Positions 47,490-58,708 are shown, counted from the stretch's first letter. The stretch: DNA of 64,000 nucleotides from Leucosporidium creatinivorum (GCA_001600635.1 BCKL01000026.1:1-64000), one strand, 5' to 3'. Made by a program: numbers and translations. The notes: generated from the letters alone by a model not told the origin.

Positions 47490-48131
47490 CCTGCTGTACG
47501 GTCCGGCTAGACGAGAAGCTGTAGGTCGATATGAAGGCGGAGACGAGGTGAGGGACGGAGCGAGAGAGGTGGGTGCGAGATGCGAAGTGGGTTGGCTCTT
47601 GCAACATATCTGCTTGGCTACAGATCTGCTCTTTGAAGAGCTGAAGGGTTACATAGCTCTCTGCTAGCTTGCTATCGCTGCCGTCTGCTCTCCTACAGGG
47701 CGGTGGGAGCGTGTAGATGAGCTAGAAGGGCCGTCGAGTAGGTTCTGAGCTCTCGCGCTCGTTCTGCTTCGCTACAGCTCGGTCGAAGCTGAGCTGCTCA
47801 GCTTCTAGCTCTGCGGGTGCTCTGCTCTGCTGCAGCAGGGTCGGTCGCTACATTTACTGCCGCTGGGCGCTAGCTCAGTGTCCAGACGTCCAGCTCGGCG
47901 GCTCGACTCTCGCTCTCATCGCGCTGCAGTAAACCCTCTCGCCTTGCTGCTGTACGGTCGGCGAGCTACCTCGCTTGCTGGTTGTACTGCTGTCGTCTGC
48001 GGGCAGGATCTGCTACAACTCCTATCCCCTACCCCACTTAGCGCCACTTCAAATCGGCGTCCTCTCCCAACTTCGCCGCTCCCTCTCTCTTTCCTTCCGC
48101 TCTCTCGCTTCTGCTGCTTCTCCCGCCGACC

Positions 48132-48904
48132 ATGCTGCTCCGTCTACTTATTGTACTGCTACCACTGCTCGCCGTGCGTCCCTCGCTTTCCCACTCCTCT
48201 GCTACACGGAGCTAACACCGGCGTCTTGAGCAGGTCGCCGCCCCTGCCCCCGCTCCTCAGCCTCAAGCTGCTTCCGTCTCCTCCGCCAGCTCAGCAGCAA
48301 GTTCGAAAGCAACAACGAAAGCGACAGTACCTTATTATTCCGCACCCAACACCTTCACTCCCACCGCCTCCGGCTCTGAACCCCTCGCCGGCTCGTACGT
48401 CCTTCTCTCTCCTCCGTCCTTCTCTCGCGCCTCTCCCTTCCTCTCGCTGACTCGCTCCGCTCGCCCACAGCGTCGTCACACTCACGAACACGGCAGGCCC
48501 CGGCTCCGTAACCGACTCGTTCGTCTACACGGCTGCTCTATCCACCGTCGCGCCCACGGGGAACGTGACGGTCAAGGGCACGGCCTCGGGACAGAGTAAT
48601 TTACAGCCGGATCCGACGAATCTGCAGGTCAGTCTCAGTCTTGGATGAGCCGCTCTGAGCTGAGTGAGCGCCGAGCTGAGCTGAGAGCTGACTTTCGCTT
48701 CGCCTGTACGCCTCGACCTCTCCACTCTATGCATCACACTCCCAATTCATATCCTCGACTCGACCGACATCGACGCAACAGACGGCCGCCGCCCACCGCC
48801 TCTCCCTCGGAGCTGGGCTCGGCGGATCGTTCGGCGCTCAAGGATTGGCGCTGGGAGCTGGGTTAGTAGGAGTGGGGATGCTGCTGGGTGGTTGGGCTGT
48901 TTGA
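48132..48904 (+). CDS. Small secreted, probably GPI-anchored surface protein
   Basis: Four exons (48132-48173, 48234-48394, 48471-48627, 48782-48904) give 160 residues. Residues 1-16 are a strong signal peptide (MLLRLLIVLLPLLAVA). The mature part is Ala/Ser/Thr/Pro-rich, with TNTAGPGSVTDSFVYTAALS and an N-x-T sequon (GNVTVK). The C-terminus ends in a hydrophobic stretch, GLALGAGLVGVGMLLGGWAV, preceded by small residues, the pattern of a GPI attachment signal. No cysteines are visible, so it is not a hydrophobin or CFEM protein. I do not recognise a family. The upstream 1 kb is shared with the nucleoporin gene. Expected location: plasma membrane or cell wall. Confidence 0.8.
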
Positions 48905-49516
48905 GCTTGTAGGTTAGTATGTACGGATCTGTTTACGCTCGGATAAGGAGGGGAGGGAGCAGAGGGGAGGAGAGAAGGAGAGGGAGAGGCAGGAGCAAGT
49001 GGGAGACGGCCCCCGCTCGCTCGGTACAGGATACAGGAGGCACTCGGAAAGTTCGCTGCTTGAGTCTTTTGGCTCTGCTCTGGACTTTGGCTCCCTCGCC
49101 GTGTCAGCATGGACGGAGGGTTAGGAGGAGCGTCTTGCGCCGAGCGGACAGTCGAATGCCATTGCTCGGTCTCCAGATGAGATGGCAGCCTTGCAACTCT
49201 CTCGCGAATGCTCTGGTGTCTGTCTTAATCCTACGGCCGAGCAAAGCATCCGCAGGGCTTCACAGAACGGCTCGCGAGGCCATCGCCGAAGCGAGCGCCG
49301 AGCACGGCCCGACTCGTCCTCGCCCGCTTCAGACTGGAGAAGTGAACGTGCGCTGAATTGATCAAGTTCCAATGTTGTACATCAATAACAGCTGTAGATC
49401 GAGGGTCCTTCTGCGCAGAGGGTGCGCCTGCTTTAGAGAAAGCAGCCTGCATCAGCTTCCCCTTCCAGCGCCGAGCCCGAGCGAGCACAAAGCTCACCAA
49501 TTTACGCCTCCTCCTG
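48905..49516. other. Intergenic, convergent 3' ends
   Basis: 612 bases between the GPI-protein stop and the SANT gene C stop. The left part has a purine-rich run (GGGAGGAGAGAAGGAGAGGG near 48968). I see no supported gene. Confidence 0.45.
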
Positions 49517-50690
49517 CTATTCCTCCTGCTCTTCCTGCTCTTCCTCCCTCACCTCCGCCTTCTCTTTCCGCTCCATCCGCCTCCTCTTCCTCCTCGCCCG
49601 CTCCTCCTCCTCCTCCGAGTCCGAATCCGAATCCGAGTCCGAGTCCGTCCTGCCGAGATCCAGCACGGCCGCCGCGATGCTCTCCAACACCTCAAGTTTG
49701 CGTAGGAGAAACTTGTATTTGCGTTTCGAGCTCTCGTCGTCAACGCTCACTCTTCCGCAACGACGAGAGATGAGAAGAGCGAGCCGAAGAGAACGAACCG
49801 AGCGTCGCCTGCGATGGGGCTTCTCGGCCACTGACACGGAGTGAGAAGGTGATCGAGTCTGCTAGTAGATGTAGAGAGTCAGTGGAAATGCTTTGCAGAC
49901 TGGAGACGTACTGGAACTCACCTCAATAGCGGGAGTAGGCTCGCCCGCACCGAGCTCCTTCTCGCCATCGTCCAATTCTTCCTCGGAGTCATCTTCCACA
50001 GGCCCGTCGACGTCTTCCTGCACCACGCCTTCTAGTCTATCCCCCTGCTTCTTACCTGTAACGGAACCACCCTTCGGCCCGCCTGCAAGGTGCAAACCCT
50101 CGCCGTCGACGTCAAGCTCCTCACCGTCGTCTTTCAACTCCGACTCGTCTCTGCTATCTCGCTTGACCAAATCCCGCGGATCATCTTCCCCTACAACTTC
50201 CACCTCCTCTTCTGAGCCATCCTCTGGGCCAACAGAGAGATGTGAGCTCAAGACCGAGGGAGAGGGGCTCGACCGAGAAGCTGCCGCAAGCGAGGGAAAT
50301 CAATGAGCGTCATAGCTGATACAGCGAGATGTGCGCACCTTGCGCAGGTAAAGAAGCTGCAATACGGGCGAGCAGAGACTCCTCATCGGCTTCTTCCCCT
50401 TCGCTCTCGGAGCTCTCCTGCTCGGCAGCCAGTCTGGCACTGAAAGCTTCCCGAGCCCGCCGTCTCTGGTGTTGCCGAATCAGACCATCTGGAAGGTGGG
50501 GGATTAATCCAACAGCGCTCTCGGCCTCAGCTCTTCACCAGAACTCATACCTCGCGGCGTAGGCGCTCGCCTGCCTGCTGGGCCCGCGTTTGCTCGCCAT
50601 TTCCGTAGCGACGAGGTCCCATGTCCTTCCATGCAATGCTACTGCTGCTATGAGATCCCTTTCTTCGAAGCCGTTCCAGTGAAATCCCAT
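49517..50690 (-). CDS. SANT/Myb-like protein C with acidic tail
   Basis: Exon 1 starts MGFHWNGFEERDLIAAVALH, then GRTWDLVATEMASKRGPSR, a SANT/Myb helix bundle with the same Trp spacing as proteins A, B and B'. Later exons, joined in phase, encode RRRAREAFSARLAAEQESSE, a long acidic region (HLSVGPEDGSEEEVEVV), then a basic helix (KRKYKFLLRKLEVLESIAAA) and a Ser-Asp and Glu-rich end. The junction of exons 1 and 2 is uncertain. The best acceptor, CCTTCCAG, puts exon 2 out of frame by one base, while a weaker one (ACCAGAG) a little downstream restores it. The gene may therefore use the weak site, or carry an error or a lesion there. About 260 residues, probably nuclear. Confidence 0.6.
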
Positions 50691-51299
50691 GGCGAAAAGT
50701 CGAGACGGACGGCGAGTGATTGACAGGAAGACGAGAAGCGAAATCGCGTCTCAGTCCGAGATCACCGGCCAAAGCTGCGCATTAGGGGCAAATGAGGGCG
50801 TCCGACGCTCATTATCAAGTACTCCGAGCCATTCAAAATCCCTGGAGCTGTCGCGGGTCTTAGAAGAAAGCAAAGACCGAAGGGGGAAAAAAGAAGCAGC
50901 GCCGAGAAAATCGAGACGCGGCATCCGCGAAAGAGTGAGCGTGCAGAAATCGCAGGAGGGGTACCAGAGAGTGACATGGTGAGCTCAGGTATCCTAAAGA
51001 CCCCCCTGCGTGCAAGATACGATGGAAGACAGGCTTTGCGCCCAGCGCCGAACAGCCGAGCAAGAGGCAGCCAACTTCGCCGAGGGGCGTGTCGAGGTGT
51101 GATGTAATCGAGGTGCGAAGCAGTTGCTCAGACCCCATGTCGACAGTGACCGAATGTCAACTTGTTTTGATGCGAGGTCAGAGTAGCAGCGAACGAGCAG
51201 CCACAGCCGAGCCGCTTGCTTCCCTCTCGCATTGGCCCCGAGCATTTTCAGCTATTGGGGGACTTGCAGGATGGTAAAGTGCATTCACAACTAGTGACT
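50691..51299. other. Intergenic, SANT gene C promoter side
   Basis: 609 bases upstream of gene C and downstream of gene A'. I see no supported gene. Confidence 0.4.
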
Positions 51300-52233
51300 T
51301 AGCAAGCGCGTATGTATGGAAAGCTCGACCGCGGACTCTGTGAAGGAGGAAGAGGTCAGCTGTCACCTGTGCGCCGAGCTCGGCGAGGAGGGAGGGAACC
51401 AAGGCGAACGCAACGACTTACACAGAGGCCTCGGTACCTCGCATCAAGCCATCTCGTCGCCGTTGCTCGCCTGGTAATCTTCTCCATCGAGTCGAGCATG
51501 CGTTGGAAGACGTCGAGCTTCTTCATCGCGATGTCGTGCTTGTTGTGGCCGCTCGTCTTGGCCTGCGGGGAGTGTGAGAGGGTCAGTGGAGATTCGACTA
51601 AGATCGAGGAGCGGTCAGCGAGCCATGCGGACCTTCATCAAAAGTCCCTTCTTGATGCACGCCTCGGCCGCCTCGGCGTTGAAGCTCTTCTTCTGCACGA
51701 GGAGGATGAGTCAGCTGGGCAGAAAGCGACCGATGAAGCTACTACACACCTTATTGACGACGGGCTCGGGAGGCTCGACGTCGGCCATGTCTGCGTCGAC
51801 GTCCGAGTCCTCGTCGCCGAGCCCGGGTGAGGCGGCGCGAGGTGCAGCAGCTGTGGGGCAGCGAGAGGAGATGTCAGCTGGGTGGTGAGAAGCAAGCCCA
51901 GCTGTTCAATGACTCACCCTTCTTCCTGCTCTCCTGGACGTTCTGTCTCGTCAAATCGACACGCTTCTTCATCGCCGACACCGACTTGTGCTGAGCCTGC
52001 TTCCACTGACGGAGGTGACGCTCTATGGGAGTGAGAAAGCAGCGGCTGTCAGTGAGATTCTCGCCCAAGCGACGCTCTTAACACTCACCCTTGTCGGCGC
52101 AAGCGCGAGCCGAACGCTCGGGGGCGCTGGGATCAAGCTCAGCGAGCTCCTTGCTGACCTCACTCCAGTGACGCCCTTTGCTCTTGATGGCAGAGTAGAG
52201 GTCTGCGATGTTCGAATCGGTCCAAGCGGCCAT
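51300..52233 (-). CDS. Small SANT/Myb-like protein A', inverted copy of A with altered C-terminus
   Basis: The exons, introns and about 150 bases of upstream DNA match gene A (36010-36960) almost base for base, in inverted orientation. The first 48 residues are identical. There is a Lys-to-Asn change (RQNVQ for RQKVQ), one extra Met codon (GLLMK for GLLK) and a few further substitutions. Near the end, AAGATTACC replaces AAGATCTACC: a one-base deletion that shifts the frame after EKI. The last eleven residues of A are lost and the frame runs on to TAA at 51300-51302, through what is 3' UTR in A and probably across one more intron (GTAAGTCG donor, TTCACAG acceptor). Whether the altered protein works is unknown. 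Confidence 0.72.
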
Positions 52234-52706
52234 GGTGTGCGAGCGAGTCGGTTTGAGAAGCGGGAGACGAGTGAGGGGCGGGTGAGCAAGAGACGTGCGA
52301 GCTCGTGAGAGCCGGTTTTAGGCGCGGAAAGGTGGTTGGAGTACAGAGCGAGAGCTGCGAAAGCTTTTCTAGTCCTCTAAGCTGCAGCATAGCTTGCTGT
52401 CAGCTCGCCTGGTTGCCTACAACCCGAAGCCGAGCTCGCCTTCCGGCCGTCGTCGCTCGGCGTCGGCACTCGGCGGGGTTTCCTAGCTGCTGGGCTCGCT
52501 CTCGCTCTCTGTCGTCCTCCCATCAGATTACCGACACACTGACCCGTCTGACCCGAGCAGAAAGGCAGAGGGCGGTGGTCAGGCGAGCTCGACACTCATC
52601 GCCGAAGCGCCGTCGCAAAGCAAAGCGCAAGCTGTTCCGGTCCCCGTTCAGCAAAAGATCGCCGAGCTACTCAGTCACGGTCATATGACCCAAAGTCGCC
52701 GTATCC
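52234..52706. other. Intergenic with duplicated SANT promoter
   Basis: Bases 52234-52380 are the inverted copy of the 140 bases upstream of gene A, with TAAAACCGG conserved. Beyond that point the similarity stops. The rest is the 3' side of SANT gene B'. Confidence 0.6.
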
Positions 52707-53639
52707 TCCTGCGAAGGCAGCGCATTAGCTTCACATCCTCAAAGCGACGAGAGACGCGCGAAACTCGGCGCAGGCGACTCACACAGCTCCTCCGACGATT
52801 CGCGGTCGTCCCTGGTCCTCTTCCTCCTGCTCGGCTCCTCGTCCTCCATATCTACACCACCCAACTTCGCGGCGTAGGCCATGCCTGTTTCGATGGTCGA
52901 CAGAGCGCGGATGCGAACCTTGTCCGAAGCGGCGCGAGACGGTTTGGCGGTCTTTGAAAAGGCGAGGGCGGGTCAGCGACGCTCTTCAAATATTCCGGGA
53001 AGATGGAAACGAACTCCGAGGCGAGCTTTCACGACGGCGGAAGCGGGCTGTGAGCACCGAGGGCAAGCACGTCAGCGCCGAGTCGCCATACCCGACCTCC
53101 AAGCCGACTGACCTTAGCACGCTTAACAGCAGGCGGCTCATCTTCGACCTTGACGTCTTCCTCACTCTCATCCTCGTTGTCATCGCTAGCCGAGCTGGAA
53201 GACGAAGACGAGGAGGAGGAAGAGAAAGAAGAAAGAAGAGCAGGGAGAGGCGCGAAGCGGACGGACTTGGGCTTGGCTGTAGAAAAGCCGTGGGGCGTTA
53301 GCTATCGACGACGAGAAGACCCTGAGACAGCTCACCCTGCTTGGCTGTAGTGGTCACCGTCGAGCGAGCCGGTTGTGCAGCAGCGACCTTCTTCGCGACC
53401 TTCTTGCTGCCGCCGAGTCGGTCCTTGTCTACACGCGGGAGAGGTTAGCTCACCGCTACCCCCGAGTGCCGTCCTAGGCTACATTTCGTTCGGCAAGCGG
53501 CGGCCGTGCGTTGGGGATCATGAGGGTTCTGTTGCTTAACCTCGCCAGCAACAGTCTCCCAGTCTTCTCCGTGCTGGCGTACAGCGGCGCGGAGGGTGAC
53601 GACTTGCGAGTCCGTCCAGGGTTGACTAGCAGTACCCAT
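52707..53639 (-). CDS. Small SANT/Myb-like protein B'
   Basis: The start MGTASQPWTDSQVVTLRAAV, with DWETVAGEVKQQNPHDPQRT, is a SANT/Myb bundle. Exon 2 is Lys/Arg/Ala-rich (GGSKKVAKKVAAAQPARS). Exon 3 has a Ser run and an acidic block (DDNEDESEEDVKVEDEPP) ending AVKRAK. A very short exon (PASAV) leads to TAKPSRAASDKVRIRALS, which resembles the C-terminal helix of protein B (ASTVSAPNGVARLKLDAIKG). The last donor, GTGAGT, splits the stop codon (T|GA), giving an end after ESSEEL. An alternative donor two bases earlier would add RIRRLWVI. About 200 residues. It is a diverged relative of B, not a copy from the A/A' event. Confidence 0.68.
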
Positions 53640-53941
53640 TACTGCTCGTACCGGAGGCGAGAAGGCGAACGGCAAGACGAGCGAGTGGGGAGAGATCAAA
53701 AGGCGAATCGAGCTTGCTGAGGAGGGAGGTGTCATTCTGTAGCCTAGCAGGTCGAAGTTGTGACTCACTCTCCAGCATACTGTAAGCTCATATCTGCTTC
53801 CTCATAGTCGGCAGCATCGAACAACGCTTTGCTCGGAAGTCTCTTGCTCGCTTGCTGCTCGTAGGGCTCGCCGAATGAGATTTCGTCAGTACAGTCGAGA
53901 TAGATACATAATGATAATGAGATGCAGGGATAATAGATGAA
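53640..53941. other. Intergenic, SANT gene B' promoter side and amidohydrolase 3' end
   Basis: 302 bases with an AT-richer patch near 53900-53950 (ATAATGATAATGAG), probably the polyadenylation side of the amidohydrolase. I see no gene. Confidence 0.4.
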
Positions 53942-56900
53942 CTATGCAATAAGTTCGACTCGCTTGCCGTCAACGCTCGAAACGGCGACCGCCCTTGAGC
54001 CGAACTCGAATGGATCGCGCTGTAGTAGATTGAGAGGTGCGTCAGCTCCACTCTACGTGCGATGATGAACCGAGGGGCCCACCTCATAAGCCACAAAGTC
54101 GCCAGCGCCGTTTTCCGGCAAACCGAGCATGTCGTCGAGGTTGGTCGACACCCAAGCGAGCGCGCTTTTGCGGTCGACCTCGCCGTTCGAGTCGCGCCAC
54201 GCCCATGCTGCTTCCCAGAGCAGTGTACGAGCTTGCCACTCCTCGGGGACCTGTGGAAGAGTAGGTAGAGCGAAGGTCAGCGCTGCGAAGCGAACACCGA
54301 ACCGAGAGAGCGACTCACTCCAAAGCCGAGCCGTACTCCAGCGTTGTGAAGGATGTTTGCAGCATTGCGAGGGGAAAGAGGGGGACCAGCGACTGCTCGA
54401 CGCTCATCCCACGACTCGGGGAAAGATCGCGGAGGCGATAGGACGACCGAGATGTCGGCAGCGGCGAGCTCGTCGGCGACGAGATGGGCTTCTTGACCTC
54501 CGTGCTGAGGGAGGGAATGGGTCAGCGGAATTGCTGGAGTTGGTAGTGAGTTTAGCGCGACTTACAATGACCCAGCGAAGGGGAGCAGTCGCGTTTGGCT
54601 CGCGCTCAGTCTCGCTCTTGAGACGGGTGAGCGTAGCGATAACGTCAGCCTTCCATGCGTTGATAACGAGAGGGACTGTAGAAAGTACTAAGTCAGCCTC
54701 AAAATTGCGGAGAACGCGAAGAGGACGCACTAGACCCATGAGCGGCGAGAGCGAAGTAGTCGGCCTTGACCATCGTCGAGGTGTCCTTCTCGAGTCCGCC
54801 GAGAAGTAGACGACGAAGCTCTGCGATCTCGGTCGAGATAGACGGCGTCTGAGTTCCCTTGTAGTGACCTGCAGAAAGGGTGGGTCAGCGTTCGCCCGAG
54901 GACGCAGCGAGCGAAGGAGCTCACCGATGGTGACGTGCAGAGCGACCGCCTCCTTGACGAGTGCGTCCGGCTGAAGCACTATAGGTAAAACGGGATCAAC
55001 CGGATCAGCAGAGCTTGACAGCGAAGCTCAGCGAAATCATTGACCATTCCTCGCGCCCGTCTTGAAAGCGACCGAGACTCCACGGCTGCGAAGGCAAGTT
55101 CGTCAGCTCGACGCTCTCCCAATATCAAGCAAGAAAACACTCACAAGAATCCATTTCCCATTGGCGCAACGACGGCCTTGAGGAATCCTTGATCATGCGA
55201 GATGCGAAGATGCTTGCCGCCGAACTCGAGCCCGTCGACAGCTTTGACTGCTACGATTTGCCCCCAGAGCTGCTGAGTTGTACTAAGCTCGCCAGAGTAG
55301 AGGGGATCGTAGACGGGGTTATCCTGCTAGTGAGGCGGGAGTGAGTCGGAGGCGAATGGAAAAGCGACGAAGAGCACGAACGGTCGTCGATTTCTCCTGC
55401 GATTGCAAAGGCGGTGAGGGTCAGCTTCGAGCGCCGAGACTAACTATCACGGCCTACGGCCTACTCACCGAGATCATCTCCGTCAGCCCAAGAGCAGGTC
55501 CATAAGCCGTCAAAGGTGGCAGCAGACTCCCGCCCTTCAGCCCCAGCCTCCTCGTCCCCTCACTTGCCAGCGCCGCACATTCTCCCACGCACTCAATCCT
55601 CCCACTCTTGACCAGCACCTCAAATTCACCCTCCAGCTCACCCCTCACCTCCCACTCCCCGTCCAACAGCACCTCCCTCACCGCCGTAAAGAGCACCTGC
55701 TCGACCTCTTCCCTCTCTCTCTCCTCACTCCCATCGTCAAACTCCTCCTCGCACACCGGATGCTTGGGCTTGGAAGCGACCACCGGCGCCTCCGTGCCCG
55801 TCTCCAACGGCTTAGCCTCGAAGACTCGGTCGAGCTGCTTGATCCCATCGATGAAGACCTGCCTCGGCGTTGCTCCAATCATGAGAGGGTGCGAATCCCA
55901 GAGCACGACGTCCGCATCGTATCCCTCTCTCACATATCCCAGTCGATGTCCAAAGCCAGCGACCTCAGCGGAAGAGGTGATGATGGACCGAAGAGCGAGG
56001 TTGGTAGGCAGCCCGAAGTGGTGAGCTTGTTGCGCTTCGAAGAGGAGGAAGCGAGAGTCGAGGACGGGGTGGTCGGACTTCATGATGACGGTGATGTTTT
56101 GTTCGGCGAGCTTTTGAGGAGCATAGTCGGAGCCGCGCCAGGATTCGCGCTTGTAGCGTGCTCTGCGCCGAGGGCTTGGGTCAGCGAGGAGCGAAGAGAG
56201 GGCAGGGAGAGCGCACAGAGTGGCGAAGAGGGCGACTGCTGGAGTCGAGTTCCATGCTTCTTTGAGGAGGTCGGGGACGAGGTAGGCTTCGTGAGCGTGG
56301 TGGAAGGCGGCGAGGGGGAATTTGAACTCGTTGGTGTAGCGAATGAAGGCGGCGAGGTCGGTGGCCTGTGGTACACGACGAGAGTCGGTGGATTATAGCG
56401 GAACAGGAACAGTACCGGCGAGGGTGGAGGGAAAAGTGGAGGAAGAGTCGTGGTCGAAGATCAGCTTCCCTTCTCGCCGAGCAGTCGAACAAGCGAAGCA
56501 ACTCACCTCATAGCAATGCGTATTGACCTTAACCTTCCCTCTCAACACATTCACCAACGCCTCCCACTTCAAATCATCCGGAAACCTCTCCTCCAACACC
56601 GCTCCTCTCTTCTGTGCAATCTCGGCTTTCGCACAAAAAGCGTCCTGCGAGTCGCGGAGAGCGGCGGCGGCGGTGAAGGCTGAGCGGAAGTTGTAGGCGA
56701 GGTCGAGACGGCTTTGTTTGTAAGTGGAGCGGATGTTCTGTGAGTGGGAGAGGCTGTAGGGTTAGCGCCGAGATGAGAAAGGAGAGCGAGCGAGAGAGCC
56801 GACCTCGCCGCATGCCATCTTCATGTGGCGCCCTGGAAGCGAGTACAGAATGGTTAGCTAACCAGCAGCGATCAGGAGAACAGAGCGCAACTTACAACGA

Positions 56901-57898
56901 GGAGGATCCGCCTCCTTCCTCTCGATCCCAGGGATCGGCACATTATACGGCATCTCGAGCACCAAAGAATCGGGCGTCTTCTCCTTCGTAGGTCTCAGCT
57001 TGATGACGAACGCTTGGCCGCCGATATTGTTGTCCGAGCCGGGGAGGATGAGCGAGGTGGTCACTCCGCCCGAGACGGTGCGCTTGAAGGAGAGGTCATG
57101 CGTGTTGATGCCGTCGAGGGAGCGGAGGTGAGGCATGATAGGGCCGCCGACACTGATCGATGTCGAGGTCAGTGGTGGTCAATGTACAGCTACGAGGGAC
57201 AGCTCGGCTCGAACTTTGGCGACGAGAGAAGTAAGAAGGACTCACGAGGCGAAGTCGACTGCACCGCTCAGCTCGGGGAGCGAGTTGACACCAATATGCG
57301 AGTGCATGTCGAAGATACCTGGAGTGAGCCATGCGCCGTGGGCCTCCAAAACCTCAGCTCCCTTCGGCGCCGAGAGATTCTTGCCGAGTCCGACGATAAG
57401 ACCACGGTCGAGTAGGACGTCGTGCGCTAGTAGGAGCTCATTCCCTGTGTCCTCGCCGGTCCAGATTATAGCGTTGCGGATCAGAGTCGGAGGTGTCGAC
57501 TGCGTGAGTCGGAAGAGAGGTCAGTGAGATGGCGTCGATGGCGGCTGAGGGAGCAGGGGTAGCAGGGTGTACTCACTGGTACAAAGCGGTCACTTTCCTT
57601 GCGCTTGTGGAAGTCGGCCGGCGCTCCAGTGCAGCTGAGAGCATCGTTCCAAGCTCGCCTTCCACTGCTTCTGTAGGTAATGGTTCTCCGCGAAGCGCGA
57701 GACAGTTCCTGTTGTTGAGCTCGAGCCACTACCAGTCCACAGCGACCAAATTGAATGCAGTGGGATGGCCGAGAGGAGGAGCATCGGGCAGAGGAGCGCG
57801 GCGAACAGAAGGCGAGTCTTGAGCCTTGATTTGGGCGCAGGTATTGGTGCTGTAGGTCGTTCGAAGAGATCCGGCAGCTTCTCGTAGCTGTAGGCCAT
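53942..57898 (-). CDS. Membrane-anchored amidohydrolase (metal-dependent hydrolase)
   Basis: Many short exons give roughly 950-1000 residues. The start is MAYSYEKLPDLFERPTAPIP, followed by a signal-anchor helix, RLLFAALLCPMLLLSAIP, at about residues 30-50, so this is a type II membrane or secreted protein. The catalytic domain has GIFDMHSHIGVNSLPE with the HxH metal pair, then LILPGSDNNIGGQAF, KVKVNTHCYE, FHHAHEAYLVPDLL and VIMKSDHPVLDSR, the further His and Asp ligand positions of imidazolonepropionase-like amidohydrolases. GYVREGYDADVVLWDSHPL is the usual C-terminal beta-sandwich motif. A second, degenerate hydrolase-like region follows and ends KRVELIA. Fungal proteins of this layout are often labelled carbohydrate esterase family 9-like, but I cannot tell the substrate. 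Confidence 0.85.
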
Positions 57899-58025
57899 CC
57901 TGGTCGGAGGCGAAGCGAGCGGGCGAAGCGGAAGCTGGGCCTCTGGGAGCTCGAGCTGCCGCTCTCTCGCTCCTCTCCCTCTTCTCGCTCCTGCCACGTC
58001 TTGCTCGTCTTTCCTACAGCTCAGC
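57899..58025. promoter_or_regulatory. Compact divergent promoter, amidohydrolase and GFA enzyme 1
   Basis: Only 127 bases separate the divergent ATGs, so promoters and leaders must overlap. The stretch is rich in CTC/GAG runs. I see no TATA-like element. Confidence 0.5.
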
Positions 58026-58708
58026 ATGGCCGACGATGGAACTTTGAAAGGAAGCTGCTTCTGCGAGGCTGTAGCTTACGAAATCGCCGTTCGTCTCGCC
58101 GAAATCGCCTCTCGTGGATGCTTCTGCAACTGCCGGGTGAGTTCTGCTGCTCTTTCTCCCCCAATCGCTTGACTAACAGCTCTACACTGCACTGTAGACC
58201 TGCCAAAAGCTCTTCGGCGACCGCGCCTTCGACGTATCTCTCCAACTCGCCGACCTCAAGGTCACGAAAGGTTCGCCGAGATGCTTTAGCGACACCAAGA
58301 CGGCCAGTGGGAAGGCGATGGTTCGGTACTTTTGTGCAGAGTGTGGCAGTGGGATATATACGACCTCGGAGGCGAGGCCGGGGAGGGTTTGGGTCAAGGT
58401 GAGCTTGGTCTCGGCGATGAGTTTGAGAGCAAGATTGGTGACCTGACTCTAAGTCTTTCTTTCTACAGGTCGGTACACTCGATAGAGCATCAGAGTTCAG
58501 TCCCGATTCGGAGATCTGTACGCCTCGGCCTCTCTGCCTCTCGCTGGACTCGAGCTCGGAGCTGATTTCGGCGCCCGTTTCTTCCCCCTTCCCCTCCCTC
58601 CGAAACCTCGCAGTCGTCGAAGCGGGCATACCCAGCATCTCATTGAAGCACGACTTCACCAAGTCCATCAAGCACTACGAGGGAATGGGCAAGGAAGTTC
58701 AATACTGA
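58026..58708 (+). CDS. GFA-family (CENP-V/GFA domain) zinc enzyme 1
   Basis: Four exons (58026-58136, 58198-58398, 58469-58517, 58614-58708) give 151 residues. The GFA cysteine pattern is intact: GSCFCEAVAYE, then GCFCNCRTCQKLFG, and FCAECGSGIY. The two zinc sites of the fold need these Cys residues. Family members include glutathione-dependent formaldehyde-activating enzyme, but most fungal ones have no known substrate. The C-terminus, KSIKHYEGMGKEVQY, is shared with the next gene. Cytosolic by lack of any leader. Confidence 0.9.

Larger units (their letters stand above)
47065..48130 (+). repeat. Diverged direct repeat, right copy, upstream of the GPI-protein gene
   Basis: This is the partner of 42410-43460. 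It ends immediately before the ATG at 48132, so the shared sequence includes what must be the promoter of the GPI-protein gene here and the upstream region of the nucleoporin gene there. Confidence 0.7.
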
